Shown: positions 40,838 to 49,934 of the stretch, piece after piece
Layout: each line of letters begins with the position of its first letter
How positions within the stretch are numbered: position 1 is the stretch's first letter
Assembly: GCA_947503765.1 (NCBI GenBank)
Contig: CANNFA010000001.1
Location: forward strand, 434,001 to 498,000
DNA: 64,000 bases
Source: an uncultured Paracoccaceae bacterium
Lineage (GTDB): Bacteria > Pseudomonadota > Alphaproteobacteria > Rhodobacterales > Rhodobacteraceae
Direction: 5' to 3'
Translations under genes and position numbers: made by a program
The notes under the pieces: model-generated
The model's database searches: none
What the model was told of the DNA's origin: nothing
The model's input: the letters and a program-made list of their open reading frames with translations, nothing else

Positions 40838-41689
40838 TCAGCGCCGGCCGGTGATGGTGAATTCCCGGTCCGAATTCGGCACCGCGTTGACGGCGTAATA
40901 GCGTTCCTGCTGCCGGTAGCTTGTGAACGGGTATTTCAGGCCCGGAAACAGCGGGGTCACGTCGCGGCCGTTCCCGGCATTGACCAGGCGGCGCGGCACA
41001 CCGGCGGTCCAGACAAGGCGCATCTGCACGAAGCCTTCGCGCGTCACATGGCCGCGGTTCGGGTTGAACCGCCCCTCTTCCGGGTCGAACGCGGACTTGT
41101 AGCCCGGCGGCGGCGCGATCTTCGGCGGCATCGGCACATGGATCACGCCGGATGCGTCGCCGCTGACATAGGGGCTGGCAGGCTGCGGGCCGCAGCGCAC
41201 CTTGTGATTGCCGCGCGGCACATAGCGCTGGCCCAGCGGCGACAGCCCCGGACAGGCGGTGTTCACGGTTGCGGGCGGCGGCGCGACCCTGGCCGGCGGC
41301 GGCGCGGTCACCACGCGCTTGGGCGGCGGGGGCGCGACCCGCGCGGGCGGCGTCGCCTTGGGCGGCGGTGCCACGGCCACGGTGGTGCGCGGCGGCGGCG
41401 TGGCGGTGCGCGGCGGCTTGGTCGCGGCCGGCGGCGCGGCGGCAAAGGTCGGCGCGGCACCGCAGACCACCTTGCGCGCCCGGCTCATCCGCGGCACCCA
41501 GTTGACGGCCCCGCCGAACCCGGCGCGGACATAGACGCAGCCGCGACTGTCCACGTATTGCTTGCCGGTAAAGCTGGCCGGCGGAATCTCTGCCGGGGTC
41601 ATCTTGGATTGTGCCGTGGCGGTCGTTGCAGCCATCGCGCCGACCGACAGCCCGAAGGCGATCGCGGCGACTTTCATCAAGTCGTTCAT
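40838..41689 (-). CDS. Exported proline-rich protein of unknown function
   Basis: A 283-residue protein with a signal peptide (residues 1-27, [11 protein letters not shown]). A short cysteine-containing domain follows ([33 protein letters not shown], given in short motifs [11 protein letters not shown] and RARKVVCG). A long proline/alanine/threonine linker (about residues 85-150) leads to a second domain with CPGLSP, VRCGPQ and [14 protein letters not shown]. Similar N-terminal cysteine pairs occur in Rhodobacteraceae SPOR-domain proteins, but the C-terminus does not look like SPOR to me. It is probably a periplasmic cell-wall-associated protein. The start at 41689 has GGGGG 7 bases upstream. 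Confidence 0.75.
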   Translation of the reverse strand: MNDLMKVAAIAFGLSVGAMAATTATAQSKMTPAEIPPASFTGKQYVDSRGCVYVRAGFGGAVNWVPRMSRARKVVCGAAPTFAAAPPAATKPPRTATPPPRTTVAVAPPPKATPPARVAPPPPKRVVTAPPPARVAPPPATVNTACPGLSPLGQRYVPRGNHKVRCGPQPASPYVSGDASGVIHVPMPPKIAPPPGYKSAFDPEEGRFNPNRGHVTREGFVQMRLVWTAGVPRRLVNAGNGRDVTPLFPGLKYPFTSYRQQERYYAVNAVPNSDREFTITGRR

Positions 41690-41778
41690 AATGTGCCCCC
41701 ACACATTTGATTTCGACCGGAACCATGCCCGAGAACCGCCTGTGGGTAAAGAGGGCGAAAGGCGCTAATTTCGAGGGG

Positions 41779-42411
41779 TTACTTGGTGCCGTACATGCGG
41801 TCGCCCGCGTCGCCGAGGCCCGGCACGATATAGCCCTTTTCATTCAGGCGCTCATCCAGCGCGGCGGTGAAGATCGGCACGTCGGGATGCGCCTCCTTCA
41901 TGCGGGCGACACCTTCGGGGGCGGCCAGAAGACACAGGAACCGGATGTCCTTTGCGCCCGATTTCTTCAACAATTCAATGGCAGCGGCACTACTGTTTCC
42001 GGTGGCCAGCATCGGGTCCACCGCGATCACCAGCCGCTGGTCCAGCCCGGTGGGCACCTTGTAGTAATATTGCACGGGTTGCAGCGTTTCCTCGTCTCGG
42101 TACAGCCCGACAAAGCCGACCCGCGCGGCGGGAATCAGCTCCAGCACCCCGTCCAGAAGACCGTTGCCCGCGCGCAGGATCGACACAAGCGCCAGCTTCT
42201 TGCCCTCGATCAGGGGCGCGTCCATCCCGGTCAGCGGGGTTTCGATTCGCTGCATCGACATCGGCAATTCGCGCGTGACCTCGTAGGCCAGCAGCAGGCT
42301 GATCTCGCGCAGAAGCTGCCGGAACGACGCGGTCGAGGTGTCCTTCTTGCGCATCAAGGTCAGCTTGTGCTGCACCAGCGGGTGGGTGACGATGGTCAGG
42401 TGGTCGGTCAT
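41779..42411 (-). CDS. upp: Uracil phosphoribosyltransferase
   Basis: Upp turns uracil and PRPP into UMP, the pyrimidine salvage step. The 210-residue protein opens with [16 protein letters not shown], and has the family line [17 protein letters not shown] and the PRPP-binding loop [15 protein letters not shown]. It is last in the cdd-deoA-deoB-add-upp operon, its ATG overlapping the add stop (ATGA). Confidence 0.97.
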   Translation of the reverse strand: MTDHLTIVTHPLVQHKLTLMRKKDTSTASFRQLLREISLLLAYEVTRELPMSMQRIETPLTGMDAPLIEGKKLALVSILRAGNGLLDGVLELIPAARVGFVGLYRDEETLQPVQYYYKVPTGLDQRLVIAVDPMLATGNSSAAAIELLKKSGAKDIRFLCLLAAPEGVARMKEAHPDVPIFTAALDERLNEKGYIVPGLGDAGDRMYGTK

Positions 42412-43397
42412 TCGGCAGGCTCCAGCAGTTTTCGGATGCGCGCGCGCGTCGGCTCGTCGCAAAAGGCGGCGGCGGCCGCTTCCTGCGCCAATGCGCGGAA
42501 ATCGTCCTCGTCCCAGCCGAAGACGCGGTTCAGCATCTGGTATTCGCTTGTCATGTCGGTGCGGAAAAACGGCGGATCGTCGGTGGACACGGTCACTGCG
42601 ACGCCCGATTCGCGCAGCTTTTCGATCGGGTGATCGTGCCGGTGCTTGTAGACGCCCAGAAACACGTTCGAGCCGGGGCAGACCTCCAGCACGATGCCCT
42701 TTCGCGCGATCTCCTCGACCAGCGCGGGGTCGTGCCAGGCCTGCACCCCGTGCCCGATTCGCGCCGGGTTCAGCGCGTCGATGGCATCCTTCACGCTTTC
42801 CGGCCCGCCCCATTCGCCGGCATGGACGGTGATCCCCAGCCCCGCCTCGCGCGCGCAGTCGAAGGCCCAGGCGAAATCGGCCGGCTTGCCCTGCGCCTCG
42901 TCGCCGGCCATGCCGAACCCGGTCAGCCAGTCGCCCGCCGTCTCGGCGGCGCAGATCGCGGTCTCGCGCGCCCTTTCGGGGCCGAAATGGCGGATGCAGG
43001 TGACGATGCCGCGCATGGTGATGCCCATCTTGCGCTCTGCCTCGTCCGCCGCGTCGCGGATCGCGGCAAGATAGTCGCGCCACGCCGCCACGTCGCGCCC
43101 GCCGCAGAAATCGGGGCTGATGAAGGATTCGGTGTAGACGACGCCGTTGGCGGCGCTCTGCTCCAGCACGGCGAGGGTCAGGCGGCGGTAATCCTCGGGC
43201 GTGGTCAGGACCGAGGTCGCGGTCTCGTAAACCTCGAGAAAGTGCAGGAAATCGCGGTAGGCATAGCCGCCATCCGGGGTGAAGATGCCGGATATGTCCA
43301 TGTTCTTTTCCTGCGCCAGCCCGGCGATGAAACTGGGCGGCGCGCCGCCTTCGAGATGCAGGTGCAGCTCGACCTTGGGCAGATCACGATAACTCAC
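42408..43397 (-). CDS. add: Adenosine deaminase
   Basis: Adenosine deaminase converts adenosine or deoxyadenosine to the inosine form. The 329-residue protein has the zinc ligands HLHLEGG near residue 12-18, H in [13 protein letters not shown], the RIGHGVQA block, and the catalytic STDDPPFF. The start is GTG at 43397, overlapping the deoB stop (GTGA). An upstream in-frame extension to 43754 lies inside deoB and is not real. It is the fourth gene of the salvage operon. Confidence 0.95.
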   Translation of the reverse strand: MSYRDLPKVELHLHLEGGAPPSFIAGLAQEKNMDISGIFTPDGGYAYRDFLHFLEVYETATSVLTTPEDYRRLTLAVLEQSAANGVVYTESFISPDFCGGRDVAAWRDYLAAIRDAADEAERKMGITMRGIVTCIRHFGPERARETAICAAETAGDWLTGFGMAGDEAQGKPADFAWAFDCAREAGLGITVHAGEWGGPESVKDAIDALNPARIGHGVQAWHDPALVEEIARKGIVLEVCPGSNVFLGVYKHRHDHPIEKLRESGVAVTVSTDDPPFFRTDMTSEYQMLNRVFGWDEDDFRALAQEAAAAAFCDEPTRARIRKLLEPAE

Positions 43398-44596
43398 AGG
43401 AAACTCCTTCCCGGCCCCTCTGCCGGCACGTCCAGATGCGCCGCGACCGAGGCGCCGACATCGGCGAAACCGACCAGCCCGATCTCGCGCAGGCCCAGCC
43501 CGTGGCCGATGACCGGCACCCGTTCGCGGGTGTGATCGGTGCCGCGCCATGTCGGATCGTTGCCGTGATCGGCGGTGAAGATCGCCAGATCGCCGGGGCG
43601 CAGCAGGTCGAGGAATCGCGGCAGCGCGGCGTCGAACCATTCCAGCGCGCTTGCATATCCGGACACGTCGCGGCGGTGGCCATAGATGCTGTCGAACTCG
43701 ACAAAGTTGGCAAAGGTCAAGGAACCATCCACAGCCTCGGCGGCGAAGGCGCACAGATGTTCGAATAGGTCGGAATCAGCGCCTTTGCGCACCTCGTCGA
43801 TGCCGCGCATCGAAAAGATATCCCCGATCTTGCCCACAGCGTTGACGCGGCGTCCGGCGCCCTGCACCCAGTCGCACAGGGTCGGCGAAGGCGGGTCGAT
43901 GGCGAAGTCGCGGCGGTTGGTGGTGCGGGTGAACCCCTCGGCCTCGGACCCGGTGAAGGGGCGCGCGATCACGCGGCCGACTTTCATTGCATGCAGGCGC
44001 GGCGCGATCGCCTCGCACAGGTCATAGAGCTTTTGCAGCCCGAAGATCGCCGGATCCTCGTGCGCGGCGATCTGGAACACGCTGTCGACCGAGGTATAGC
44101 AGATCGGCCGGCCGGTGCGCACATGCGCGCCCCCTTCCTCGTCGACGATCAGCGTGCCGGATGCGTGGCGGTTGCCGAGGATGCCGTCGGTGCCGGCAAG
44201 GCGCGCGACCTCCGCCACGAGATCGGCGTCGAAGCACGGCTCGGTCTGCGGGAAGTAATGCCAGTCCCACGGCACCGGCACACCGGCCAGTTCCCAATGG
44301 CCGGACGGTGTATCCTTGCCCTGCGACACCTCGGTCGCCGCGCCCCAAAGACCGCCGGGCGCGGCCTCCAGTCCCGGCGTCGCCGCGCCGCTGGCCAGCC
44401 GGATCGCCGCGCCAAGGCCCAGCCCGTCGAGGGTCGGCATCTTCAGCGGCCCGCTGCGCCCCTCTTCGGCGCGGCCTGCGGCGCAGGCCTGGGCGATATG
44501 GCCCAGCGTATTGGCCCCCGCATCGCCGAAATCGGCGGCATCGGGGGCACCGCCGCATCCGACGGAATCGAGGACGACGAGAAAGGCACGCGGCAT
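43394..44596 (-). CDS. deoB: Phosphopentomutase
   Basis: DeoB interconverts deoxyribose 1-phosphate and 5-phosphate, linking deoA to deoC. The 400-residue protein belongs to the alkaline phosphatase superfamily with two metals. FLVVLDSVGCGGAPDA carries the first aspartates, NTLGHIAQA the threonine nucleophile region, DTPSGHWE follows, and FTADHGNDP and HTRERVPV carry the distal metal ligands. Two ATGs lie in tandem. The one at 44596 overlaps the deoA stop, the likely start. The deoC partner is far away at 22442. Confidence 0.96.
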   Translation of the reverse strand: MPRAFLVVLDSVGCGGAPDAADFGDAGANTLGHIAQACAAGRAEEGRSGPLKMPTLDGLGLGAAIRLASGAATPGLEAAPGGLWGAATEVSQGKDTPSGHWELAGVPVPWDWHYFPQTEPCFDADLVAEVARLAGTDGILGNRHASGTLIVDEEGGAHVRTGRPICYTSVDSVFQIAAHEDPAIFGLQKLYDLCEAIAPRLHAMKVGRVIARPFTGSEAEGFTRTTNRRDFAIDPPSPTLCDWVQGAGRRVNAVGKIGDIFSMRGIDEVRKGADSDLFEHLCAFAAEAVDGSLTFANFVEFDSIYGHRRDVSGYASALEWFDAALPRFLDLLRPGDLAIFTADHGNDPTWRGTDHTRERVPVIGHGLGLREIGLVGFADVGASVAAHLDVPAEGPGRSFL

Positions 44597-45903
44597 CAAG
44601 GAACGCTCCGGTAGATCATCGGGGGCAGGTCGGGCACGTCATGCGCGACGGTGAAGGCGCCGGTCAGCGCCGCGACGGCCATGGCCGCGTCGGAATCCGT
44701 GGCGGCATGGACCACCGCCAGCGGCGCGCCGGCATCCACCGGATCGCCCAGCAGCGCCACGTCCGACAGGCCGACCGAATGGTCGATCTTCTCGCCCGCG
44801 CGCATCCGGCCGCCGCCAAGGCGCACCACCGCGTTGCCCAGCGCCTCGGCGTCGATTGCGGTGAGGTAGCCCGAGGCGGGCGCGGGCACCGCCTGCACCG
44901 CGGGGGCGGATGGCAGCCGGTCGCGCCAGCGGTCCACGAAATCGCCCGGCCCGCCCATGGCGCGCACCATGCGGCCGAACCGTTCGGCGGCCGCACCCGA
45001 CGCGATGGCGCCCATCACCATCTCGGCGCCTTCGGGGCGGGTATCGGCCATGCCGGCAAGGCGCAGCATCTCGCCGCCCAGATCGGCGGTCAGATCGCAG
45101 ATCAGGCTGCCGGCATCGCCGCCGGTCAGCGCCTCCATCACCTCCATCACCTCGAGCGCATTGCCGATGGCGGGCACGCAGGGTTGGTTCATGTCGGTGA
45201 TCAGCGCGCTGGCCGGACAGCCCGCCCCGCTTGATGTTTCCACCAGCGCCTCGGCCAGCGCCAGCGCGTCCTCCATGGTCTTCATGAAGGCGCCCGAGCC
45301 GACCTTGACGTCCAGCACCAGCGCATCCAGCCCGGCGGCCAGTTTCTTGGACAGGATCGACGCGGTGATCAGGTCTATGGATTCGACGCAGGCGGTGATG
45401 TCGCGGATCGCGTAAAGCCGCCGGTCGGCCGGGGCGGTTTCGGTCGAGGCGGCGACGATGGCGCAGCCGGCATCGCGGGTGATGCGGCGGAATTCATCCT
45501 CGGGCATCTCGACGTTCAGGCCGGGGATCGATTCCAGCTTGTCGAGCGTGCCGCCGGTATGCCCCAGCCCGCGGCCCGACACCATCGGCACGAACGTGCC
45601 CAGGGCCGCCATCGCCGGGGCCAGCAGCAGCGACACGCAATCGCCCACGCCGCCGGTGGAATGCTTGTCCAGCACCGGGCCGGGCAGATCCCAGTCCAGC
45701 ACCTTGCCCGAATCGCGCATCGCCAGGGTAAGGGCGACCCGCTCCTCCTCGCTGCGCGGCACAAGGCAGAGCGCCATGGCGAAGGCACCGGCCTGCGCGT
45801 CGTCCACCGCGCCGCTGGCCAGCCCCTGCGCGAACCAGGCGATCTGGTCCGCGTCCAGCGTCTCGCCCCGGCGCAGCCGGGCCAGAACCTCGCGCGCATC
45901 CAT
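44596..45903 (-). CDS. deoA: Thymidine phosphorylase
   Basis: DeoA splits thymidine (and deoxyuridine) with phosphate to the base and deoxyribose 1-phosphate. The 435-residue protein has the phosphate and nucleoside site KHSTGGVGDCVSLLLAP, GRGLGHTGGTLDKLESIPG, the DVKVGSGAFMK block and ALITDMNQP. The N-terminal LARLRRGETL is normal. The gene is second in the operon, overlapping cdd by one base (TGATG) and touching deoB at the 3' end. Confidence 0.97.
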   Translation of the reverse strand: MDAREVLARLRRGETLDADQIAWFAQGLASGAVDDAQAGAFAMALCLVPRSEEERVALTLAMRDSGKVLDWDLPGPVLDKHSTGGVGDCVSLLLAPAMAALGTFVPMVSGRGLGHTGGTLDKLESIPGLNVEMPEDEFRRITRDAGCAIVAASTETAPADRRLYAIRDITACVESIDLITASILSKKLAAGLDALVLDVKVGSGAFMKTMEDALALAEALVETSSGAGCPASALITDMNQPCVPAIGNALEVMEVMEALTGGDAGSLICDLTADLGGEMLRLAGMADTRPEGAEMVMGAIASGAAAERFGRMVRAMGGPGDFVDRWRDRLPSAPAVQAVPAPASGYLTAIDAEALGNAVVRLGGGRMRAGEKIDHSVGLSDVALLGDPVDAGAPLAVVHAATDSDAAMAVAALTGAFTVAHDVPDLPPMIYRSVP

Positions 45904-46295
45904 CAGCGCGGCTCCATCGCGGCGCTGGAAAATGCGCCGGGCAGCAGGTCGGCGACGGTGACGGTCGCCGTGCGGCCCGATGTGGTGGCCATGGTCACGC
46001 GCATGTCCGGCGCGGCGAATTCGGCGATCTTCTGGCGGCAGCCGCCACAGGGGGCCACCGGCTCGGGGCTGTCGGCGATCACCGCCAGTTCCTTGATGCG
46101 CGTCTCGCCCGCCGCGATCATCGCCGCGATGGCGCCGGCCTCGGCGCAGGTGCCTTCGGGATAGGCCGCATTCTCGACATTGACGCCGACATGCACCCCG
46201 CCGGCTTCGCCGCGCAGGGCCGCGCCGACCTTGAACCCCGAATAGGGGGCATAGGCGTTGATGCGCGCCCGCGCGGCATCCTCCAGAAGTGTCAT
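45903..46295 (-). CDS. cdd: Cytidine deaminase
   Basis: Cytidine deaminase turns cytidine and deoxycytidine into uridine forms. The 130-residue tetrameric form shows AYAPYSGFKVGAAL, the catalytic CAEAGAIAAMI (C-A-E) and the zinc-binding PCGGCRQ. The gene is first in the operon, so the promoter should lie in the 122 bases up to 46417, shared with the divergent DUF3072 gene. I could not pick out a definite promoter there. Confidence 0.96.
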   Translation of the reverse strand: MTLLEDAARARINAYAPYSGFKVGAALRGEAGGVHVGVNVENAAYPEGTCAEAGAIAAMIAAGETRIKELAVIADSPEPVAPCGGCRQKIAEFAAPDMRVTMATTSGRTATVTVADLLPGAFSSAAMEPR

Positions 46296-46417
46296 CGGCA
46301 GCGGCCCCTTCGTTTCGTGCCAGCCTGCGGCGGCGCTGCCCGATGTGCAAGCCCCGAGCTTGGGGGAACGACCGCCCGGCGCCGCGCGTTTGCCTCGAAA
46401 GCCGAAGGAGACCCGCC

Positions 46418-46657
46418 ATGACCACACCCAGACGCCCCGCCGCACCGGGGGCCGACCCCATCGCCGCCGCCCAGGGGACCATGCCCGCCGCCGATCCCGG
46501 CACGCCCGAGGATACGCCGATGACCGACCGGCAGGCGGCCGAGCTTCGGATGCTGACCGACAAGACCGGCGAAGCCTTCGACACCGCCCTGACAAAGCGG
46601 CAGGCCGCCGAGCGGATCGCCTATCTGCGCGAGAGGGCAGGCAAGTCGCAGGAGTGA
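46418..46657 (+). CDS. DUF3072 domain-containing protein, copy 1
   Basis: A 79-residue protein with a disordered proline/alanine N-terminus and a DUF3072 domain in the second half (about residues 33-75): DTPMTDRQAAELRMLTD, GEAFDTALTKRQAAERIAYLR (given in short motifs EAFDTALTKRQA, RIAYLRER). The function of this domain is unknown. It resembles a small helical unit. AAGGAG lies 8 bases before the ATG. A second copy follows at 46966. Confidence 0.85.
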   Translation: MTTPRRPAAPGADPIAAAQGTMPAADPGTPEDTPMTDRQAAELRMLTDKTGEAFDTALTKRQAAERIAYLRERAGKSQE

Positions 46658-46965
46658 ATGGATGGAGCAGCGCGATCGCCGGACCGCGGGATGGCGATCC
46701 ATCGTCTGTTCTGTGCACTTGATGGTAGCCAAGTCCGAAAACCCGGGGAGCGAGGCGCGCATGCCGGCCAAATCGCCAGCCCGGGGTGCGGTCTGGCGAT
46801 CGCGCTGCGGCCTGCGGCCGCTGACTCGCGCGAAGTCGGTTTCAAGCGGCGCATAACGGCCGCGCATCAGCCGAAACGCGCGCACCGATCCGCCCCGAAC
46901 GGCGCGCGGGTGGCGCGCGACGGCCGAAAATGCTATCCTTCCGCCCCGTACCGGAAGGACACGCG
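46658..46965. other. Gap between the two DUF3072 genes with no recognisable feature
   Basis: About 308 bases, GC-rich, with short inverted GCGATCGC-type motifs but no hairpin strong enough to call and no open frame with a ribosome-binding site. The two flanking genes may once have been tandem. Confidence 0.4.
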
Positions 46966-47163
46966 ATGATCCGTCAGGCGGACCAGACCCCGCCTTCCAA
47001 GGCGCGTGAAGACACGCCGATGACCGCGCTGCAGATCGCCGAGCTGCGCGGCCTTGCCGACCGCGCCGGAGAGCCGTTCGCCCCCACCCTGACCCGCCGA
47101 GAGGCGCGCGAGCGCATCCTCGCCCTTCGCTCCCGCTTGCAGGTCTGTTTGGATTTTCCGTAG
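46966..47163 (+). CDS. DUF3072 domain-containing protein, copy 2
   Basis: A 65-residue protein that repeats the domain of the preceding gene: EDTPMTALQIAELRGLADR, GEPFAPTLTRREARERILALR (shown in short motifs EPFAPTLTRREA and RILALRSRL). The N-terminal extension of copy 1 is missing, and the C-terminus ends differently (LQVCLDFP). It lies 57 bases upstream of maeB. The site CCGGAAGGAC is 6 bases before the ATG. The function is unknown. Confidence 0.8.
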   Translation: MIRQADQTPPSKAREDTPMTALQIAELRGLADRAGEPFAPTLTRREARERILALRSRLQVCLDFP

Positions 47164-47220
47164 TTTCCGATCCCGGCGAAACTGGCTAAGCATCCAGATG
47201 AAGCCCCCGGGAGGAAACCG

Positions 47221-49500
47221 ATGTCCGATCAGCAAAACGACGTGTTCCGCCAGACCGCACTGGCCTATCACGAGCATCCCAAGCCCGGAAAGCTGGAGAT
47301 CCGCGCGACCAAGCCGCTGGCCAATGGCCGCGACCTGAGCCTGGCCTATTCGCCCGGCGTTGCCGAGGCCTGCCTTGAAATCAAGGCCGACCCGCAGGCT
47401 GCCAGCCGCTACACCGCCAAGGCCAATCTGGTGGCCGTGGTGTCGAACGGAACGGCGGTGCTGGGCCTGGGCAATATCGGCGGGCTGGCCTCCAAGCCGG
47501 TGATGGAGGGCAAGGCCGTCCTGTTCAAGAAATTCGCCAATATCGACTGTTTCGATATCGAGTTGAACGAGAACGACCCCGAAAAGCTGGCCGAGATCGT
47601 CTGCGCGATGGAGCCGACCTTCGGCGCCGTCAACCTCGAGGATATCAAGGCGCCCGATTGCTTCATCGTCGAAAAGCTGTGCCGCGAGCGGATGAACATC
47701 CCCGTCTTTCACGACGACCAGCACGGCACCGCCATCGTGGTCGGCGCGGCGGCGACCAATGCGCTGCGCGTCGCCGGCAAGCGGTTCGAGGAGATCAAGC
47801 TGGTCTCGACGGGCGGCGGGGCGGCCGGCATCGCCTGCCTGAACATGCTGCTGAAACTCGGCGTGAAGCGCGAGAACATCTGGCTGTGCGACATTCACGG
47901 GCTGGTCCATGAGGGGCGCGAGGTGGACATGAACCCGCAAAAGGCCGCCTTCGCGCAGCCCGGCGGGCCGCGCGATCTGGACGCGGTGATCGACGGGGCG
48001 GACCTGTTCCTTGGCCTGTCGGGGCCGAACGTGCTCAAGCCCGAGATGGTGGCGCGGATGACGCGGCAGCCGATCATCTTCGCGCTGGCCAACCCGAACC
48101 CGGAAATCGCGCCGGACCTCGCGCGGGAAACGGCGCCCGATGCGATCATCGCCACCGGGCGGTCGGATTTTCCCAACCAGGTCAACAATGTCCTGTGCTT
48201 TCCGTTCATCTTCCGCGGCGCGCTGGATGTCGGCGCGACAGAGATCAACGACGCGATGCAGATCGCCTGTATCGAGGGCATCGCCGCTTTGGCCCGCGCC
48301 ACCACCTCGGCCGAGGCGGCGGCGGCCTACCAGGGCGAACAGCTGACCTTCGGGGCCGATTACCTGATCCCCAAACCCTTCGATCCGCGGCTGATCGGGG
48401 TCGTGGCCTCGGCCGTGGCGCACGCGGCGATGGAGTCGGGCGTCGCCACCCGCCCCGTTGCCGATATCGACGCCTACAAGCGGCGGCTCGACGGATCGGT
48501 ATTCCGCTCGGCGCTGATCATGCGGCCGGTGTTCCAGGCCGCCGCGACCGCCAAGCGCGCCATCGTCTTTGCCGAGGGCGAGGACGAGCGCGTGCTGCGC
48601 GCCGCCAACGCGATGATCGAGGAAACCACCGACACCCCGATCCTGATCGGCCGGCCCGACGTGGTCGGGATGCGTTGCGAACGGTCCGGGCTGGCGATCC
48701 GGCCGGGCAAGGATTTCGACCTGGTGAACCCGGAAAACGACCCGCGCTACCGCGAATACTGGGAAACCTATCACCAGATCATGGCGCGGCGCGGCGTCAC
48801 CCCCGACATCGCGCGCGCGGTCATGCGCACCAACACCACCGCCATCGGCGCCGTCATGGTACAGCGCGGCGAGGCCGACAGCATGATCTGCGGCACGTTG
48901 GGGCAGTTCGGCTGGCACCTGAAATATGTCCGGCAGGTGCTTGCGAACCGCCAGCTGCACCCGGTCGGCGCGCTCAGCCTGATGATCCTCGAGGACGGGC
49001 CGCTGTTCATCGCCGATACCCAGGTGCACCAGACCCCGTCCGCCGAGGAGATCGCGGAAACCGCCATCGGCGCCGCGCGCCATGTGCGCCGCTTCGGGAT
49101 AGAGCCGCGCGTGGCGCTGTGCGCCCATTCGCAATTCGGCAATCTCGACAGCGAAAGCGGCCGCCGTATGCGGCGCGCGCTGGAGATCCTCGACGAGCGG
49201 CAGGCCGATTTCCCGTTCGACGGCGAGATGCAGGTCGATGCCGCGCTCGACAATGCGCTGCGCGACCGGCTGCTACCCGGCTCGCGGTTCGAGGGGGCGG
49301 CGAACGTACTGATCTTCGGCTCGGCCGATGCCGCCAGCGGCGCGCGCAACGTGCTCAAGATGAAGGCCGGCGGGCTGGAAGTGGGGCCGATCCTGATGGG
49401 GATGGGCAACCGCGCGCATGTCGTCACGCCGTCGATCACCGCGCGCGGCCTGCTGAACATGTCCGCCATCGCCGGCACGCCGGTCGCGCATTACAGCTAG
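47221..49500 (+). CDS. maeB: NADP-dependent malic enzyme with C-terminal phosphotransacetylase-like domain
   Basis: MaeB decarboxylates malate to pyruvate with NADP. The 759-residue protein is the large bacterial form. The malic enzyme domain spans about residues 15-430: [39 protein letters not shown] (NADP loop), [32 protein letters not shown] split in two. The C-terminal half (about 440-759) is a phosphotransacetylase-like domain ([46 protein letters not shown]), thought to be regulatory and not catalytic. GGGAGGAAAC lies before the ATG. Confidence 0.97.
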   Translation: MSDQQNDVFRQTALAYHEHPKPGKLEIRATKPLANGRDLSLAYSPGVAEACLEIKADPQAASRYTAKANLVAVVSNGTAVLGLGNIGGLASKPVMEGKAVLFKKFANIDCFDIELNENDPEKLAEIVCAMEPTFGAVNLEDIKAPDCFIVEKLCRERMNIPVFHDDQHGTAIVVGAAATNALRVAGKRFEEIKLVSTGGGAAGIACLNMLLKLGVKRENIWLCDIHGLVHEGREVDMNPQKAAFAQPGGPRDLDAVIDGADLFLGLSGPNVLKPEMVARMTRQPIIFALANPNPEIAPDLARETAPDAIIATGRSDFPNQVNNVLCFPFIFRGALDVGATEINDAMQIACIEGIAALARATTSAEAAAAYQGEQLTFGADYLIPKPFDPRLIGVVASAVAHAAMESGVATRPVADIDAYKRRLDGSVFRSALIMRPVFQAAATAKRAIVFAEGEDERVLRAANAMIEETTDTPILIGRPDVVGMRCERSGLAIRPGKDFDLVNPENDPRYREYWETYHQIMARRGVTPDIARAVMRTNTTAIGAVMVQRGEADSMICGTLGQFGWHLKYVRQVLANRQLHPVGALSLMILEDGPLFIADTQVHQTPSAEEIAETAIGAARHVRRFGIEPRVALCAHSQFGNLDSESGRRMRRALEILDERQADFPFDGEMQVDAALDNALRDRLLPGSRFEGAANVLIFGSADAASGARNVLKMKAGGLEVGPILMGMGNRAHVVTPSITARGLLNMSAIAGTPVAHYS

Positions 49501-49536
49501 GGCGGCAGCGGGGCTGAGGTTCTTCCGTCTGACCCG

Positions 49537-49703
49537 AAGCGCGGGGCCAGACCCCGGTGTGCCCGCCCCTGGGTGGGCGCTGGCGGAACCTTGGTTCAGC
49601 GCAGTTTATACCCGCCTTCCCGCAGCACATCCCTTCAGTGCGAGGCGTCACCCATGCGCCCGCCCAAAGGGAGGGGCGGACGCGGCGGGGGCTGGTCGCC
49701 CCT
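49537..49703. repeat. Intergenic repeat, family B, tandem copy 1
   Basis: Starts AAGCGCGGGGCCAGACCCCG, then GTGCCCGCCCCTGGGTGGGC, TTGGTTCAGCGCAGTTTATA, and ends GCGGGGGCTGGTCGCC. Copy 2 begins 204 bases later and is almost identical over the first 120 bases. No open frame of interest. Confidence 0.88.
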
Positions 49704-49740
49704 GCCATTGCGGCTCGCGCGTCATTATCTATCGGCCTGC

Positions 49741-49908
49741 AAGCGCGGGGCCAGACCCCGGCGTGCCCGCCCCTGGGTGGGCGCTGGCGGAACCTTGGTT
49801 CAGCGCAGTTTATACCCGCCTTCCCGCAGCACATCCCTCCGGCGCGAGGCGTCCACCATGCGCCCGACCACAGAAAAGGGGCGGGCGCGGCGGGGGCAGG
49901 TCGCCCCC
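49741..49908. repeat. Intergenic repeat, family B, tandem copy 2
   Basis: A near-exact repeat of 49537-49703 with a 37-base spacer between. The central part (GGCGGAACCTTGGTTCAGCG) is identical. Differences collect in the second half, where a small hairpin region has drifted. It lies between convergent maeB and the SLC13 permease gene. Confidence 0.88.
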
Positions 49909-49934
49909 GCAACCATCGCCCGGCCATGCGCCGC

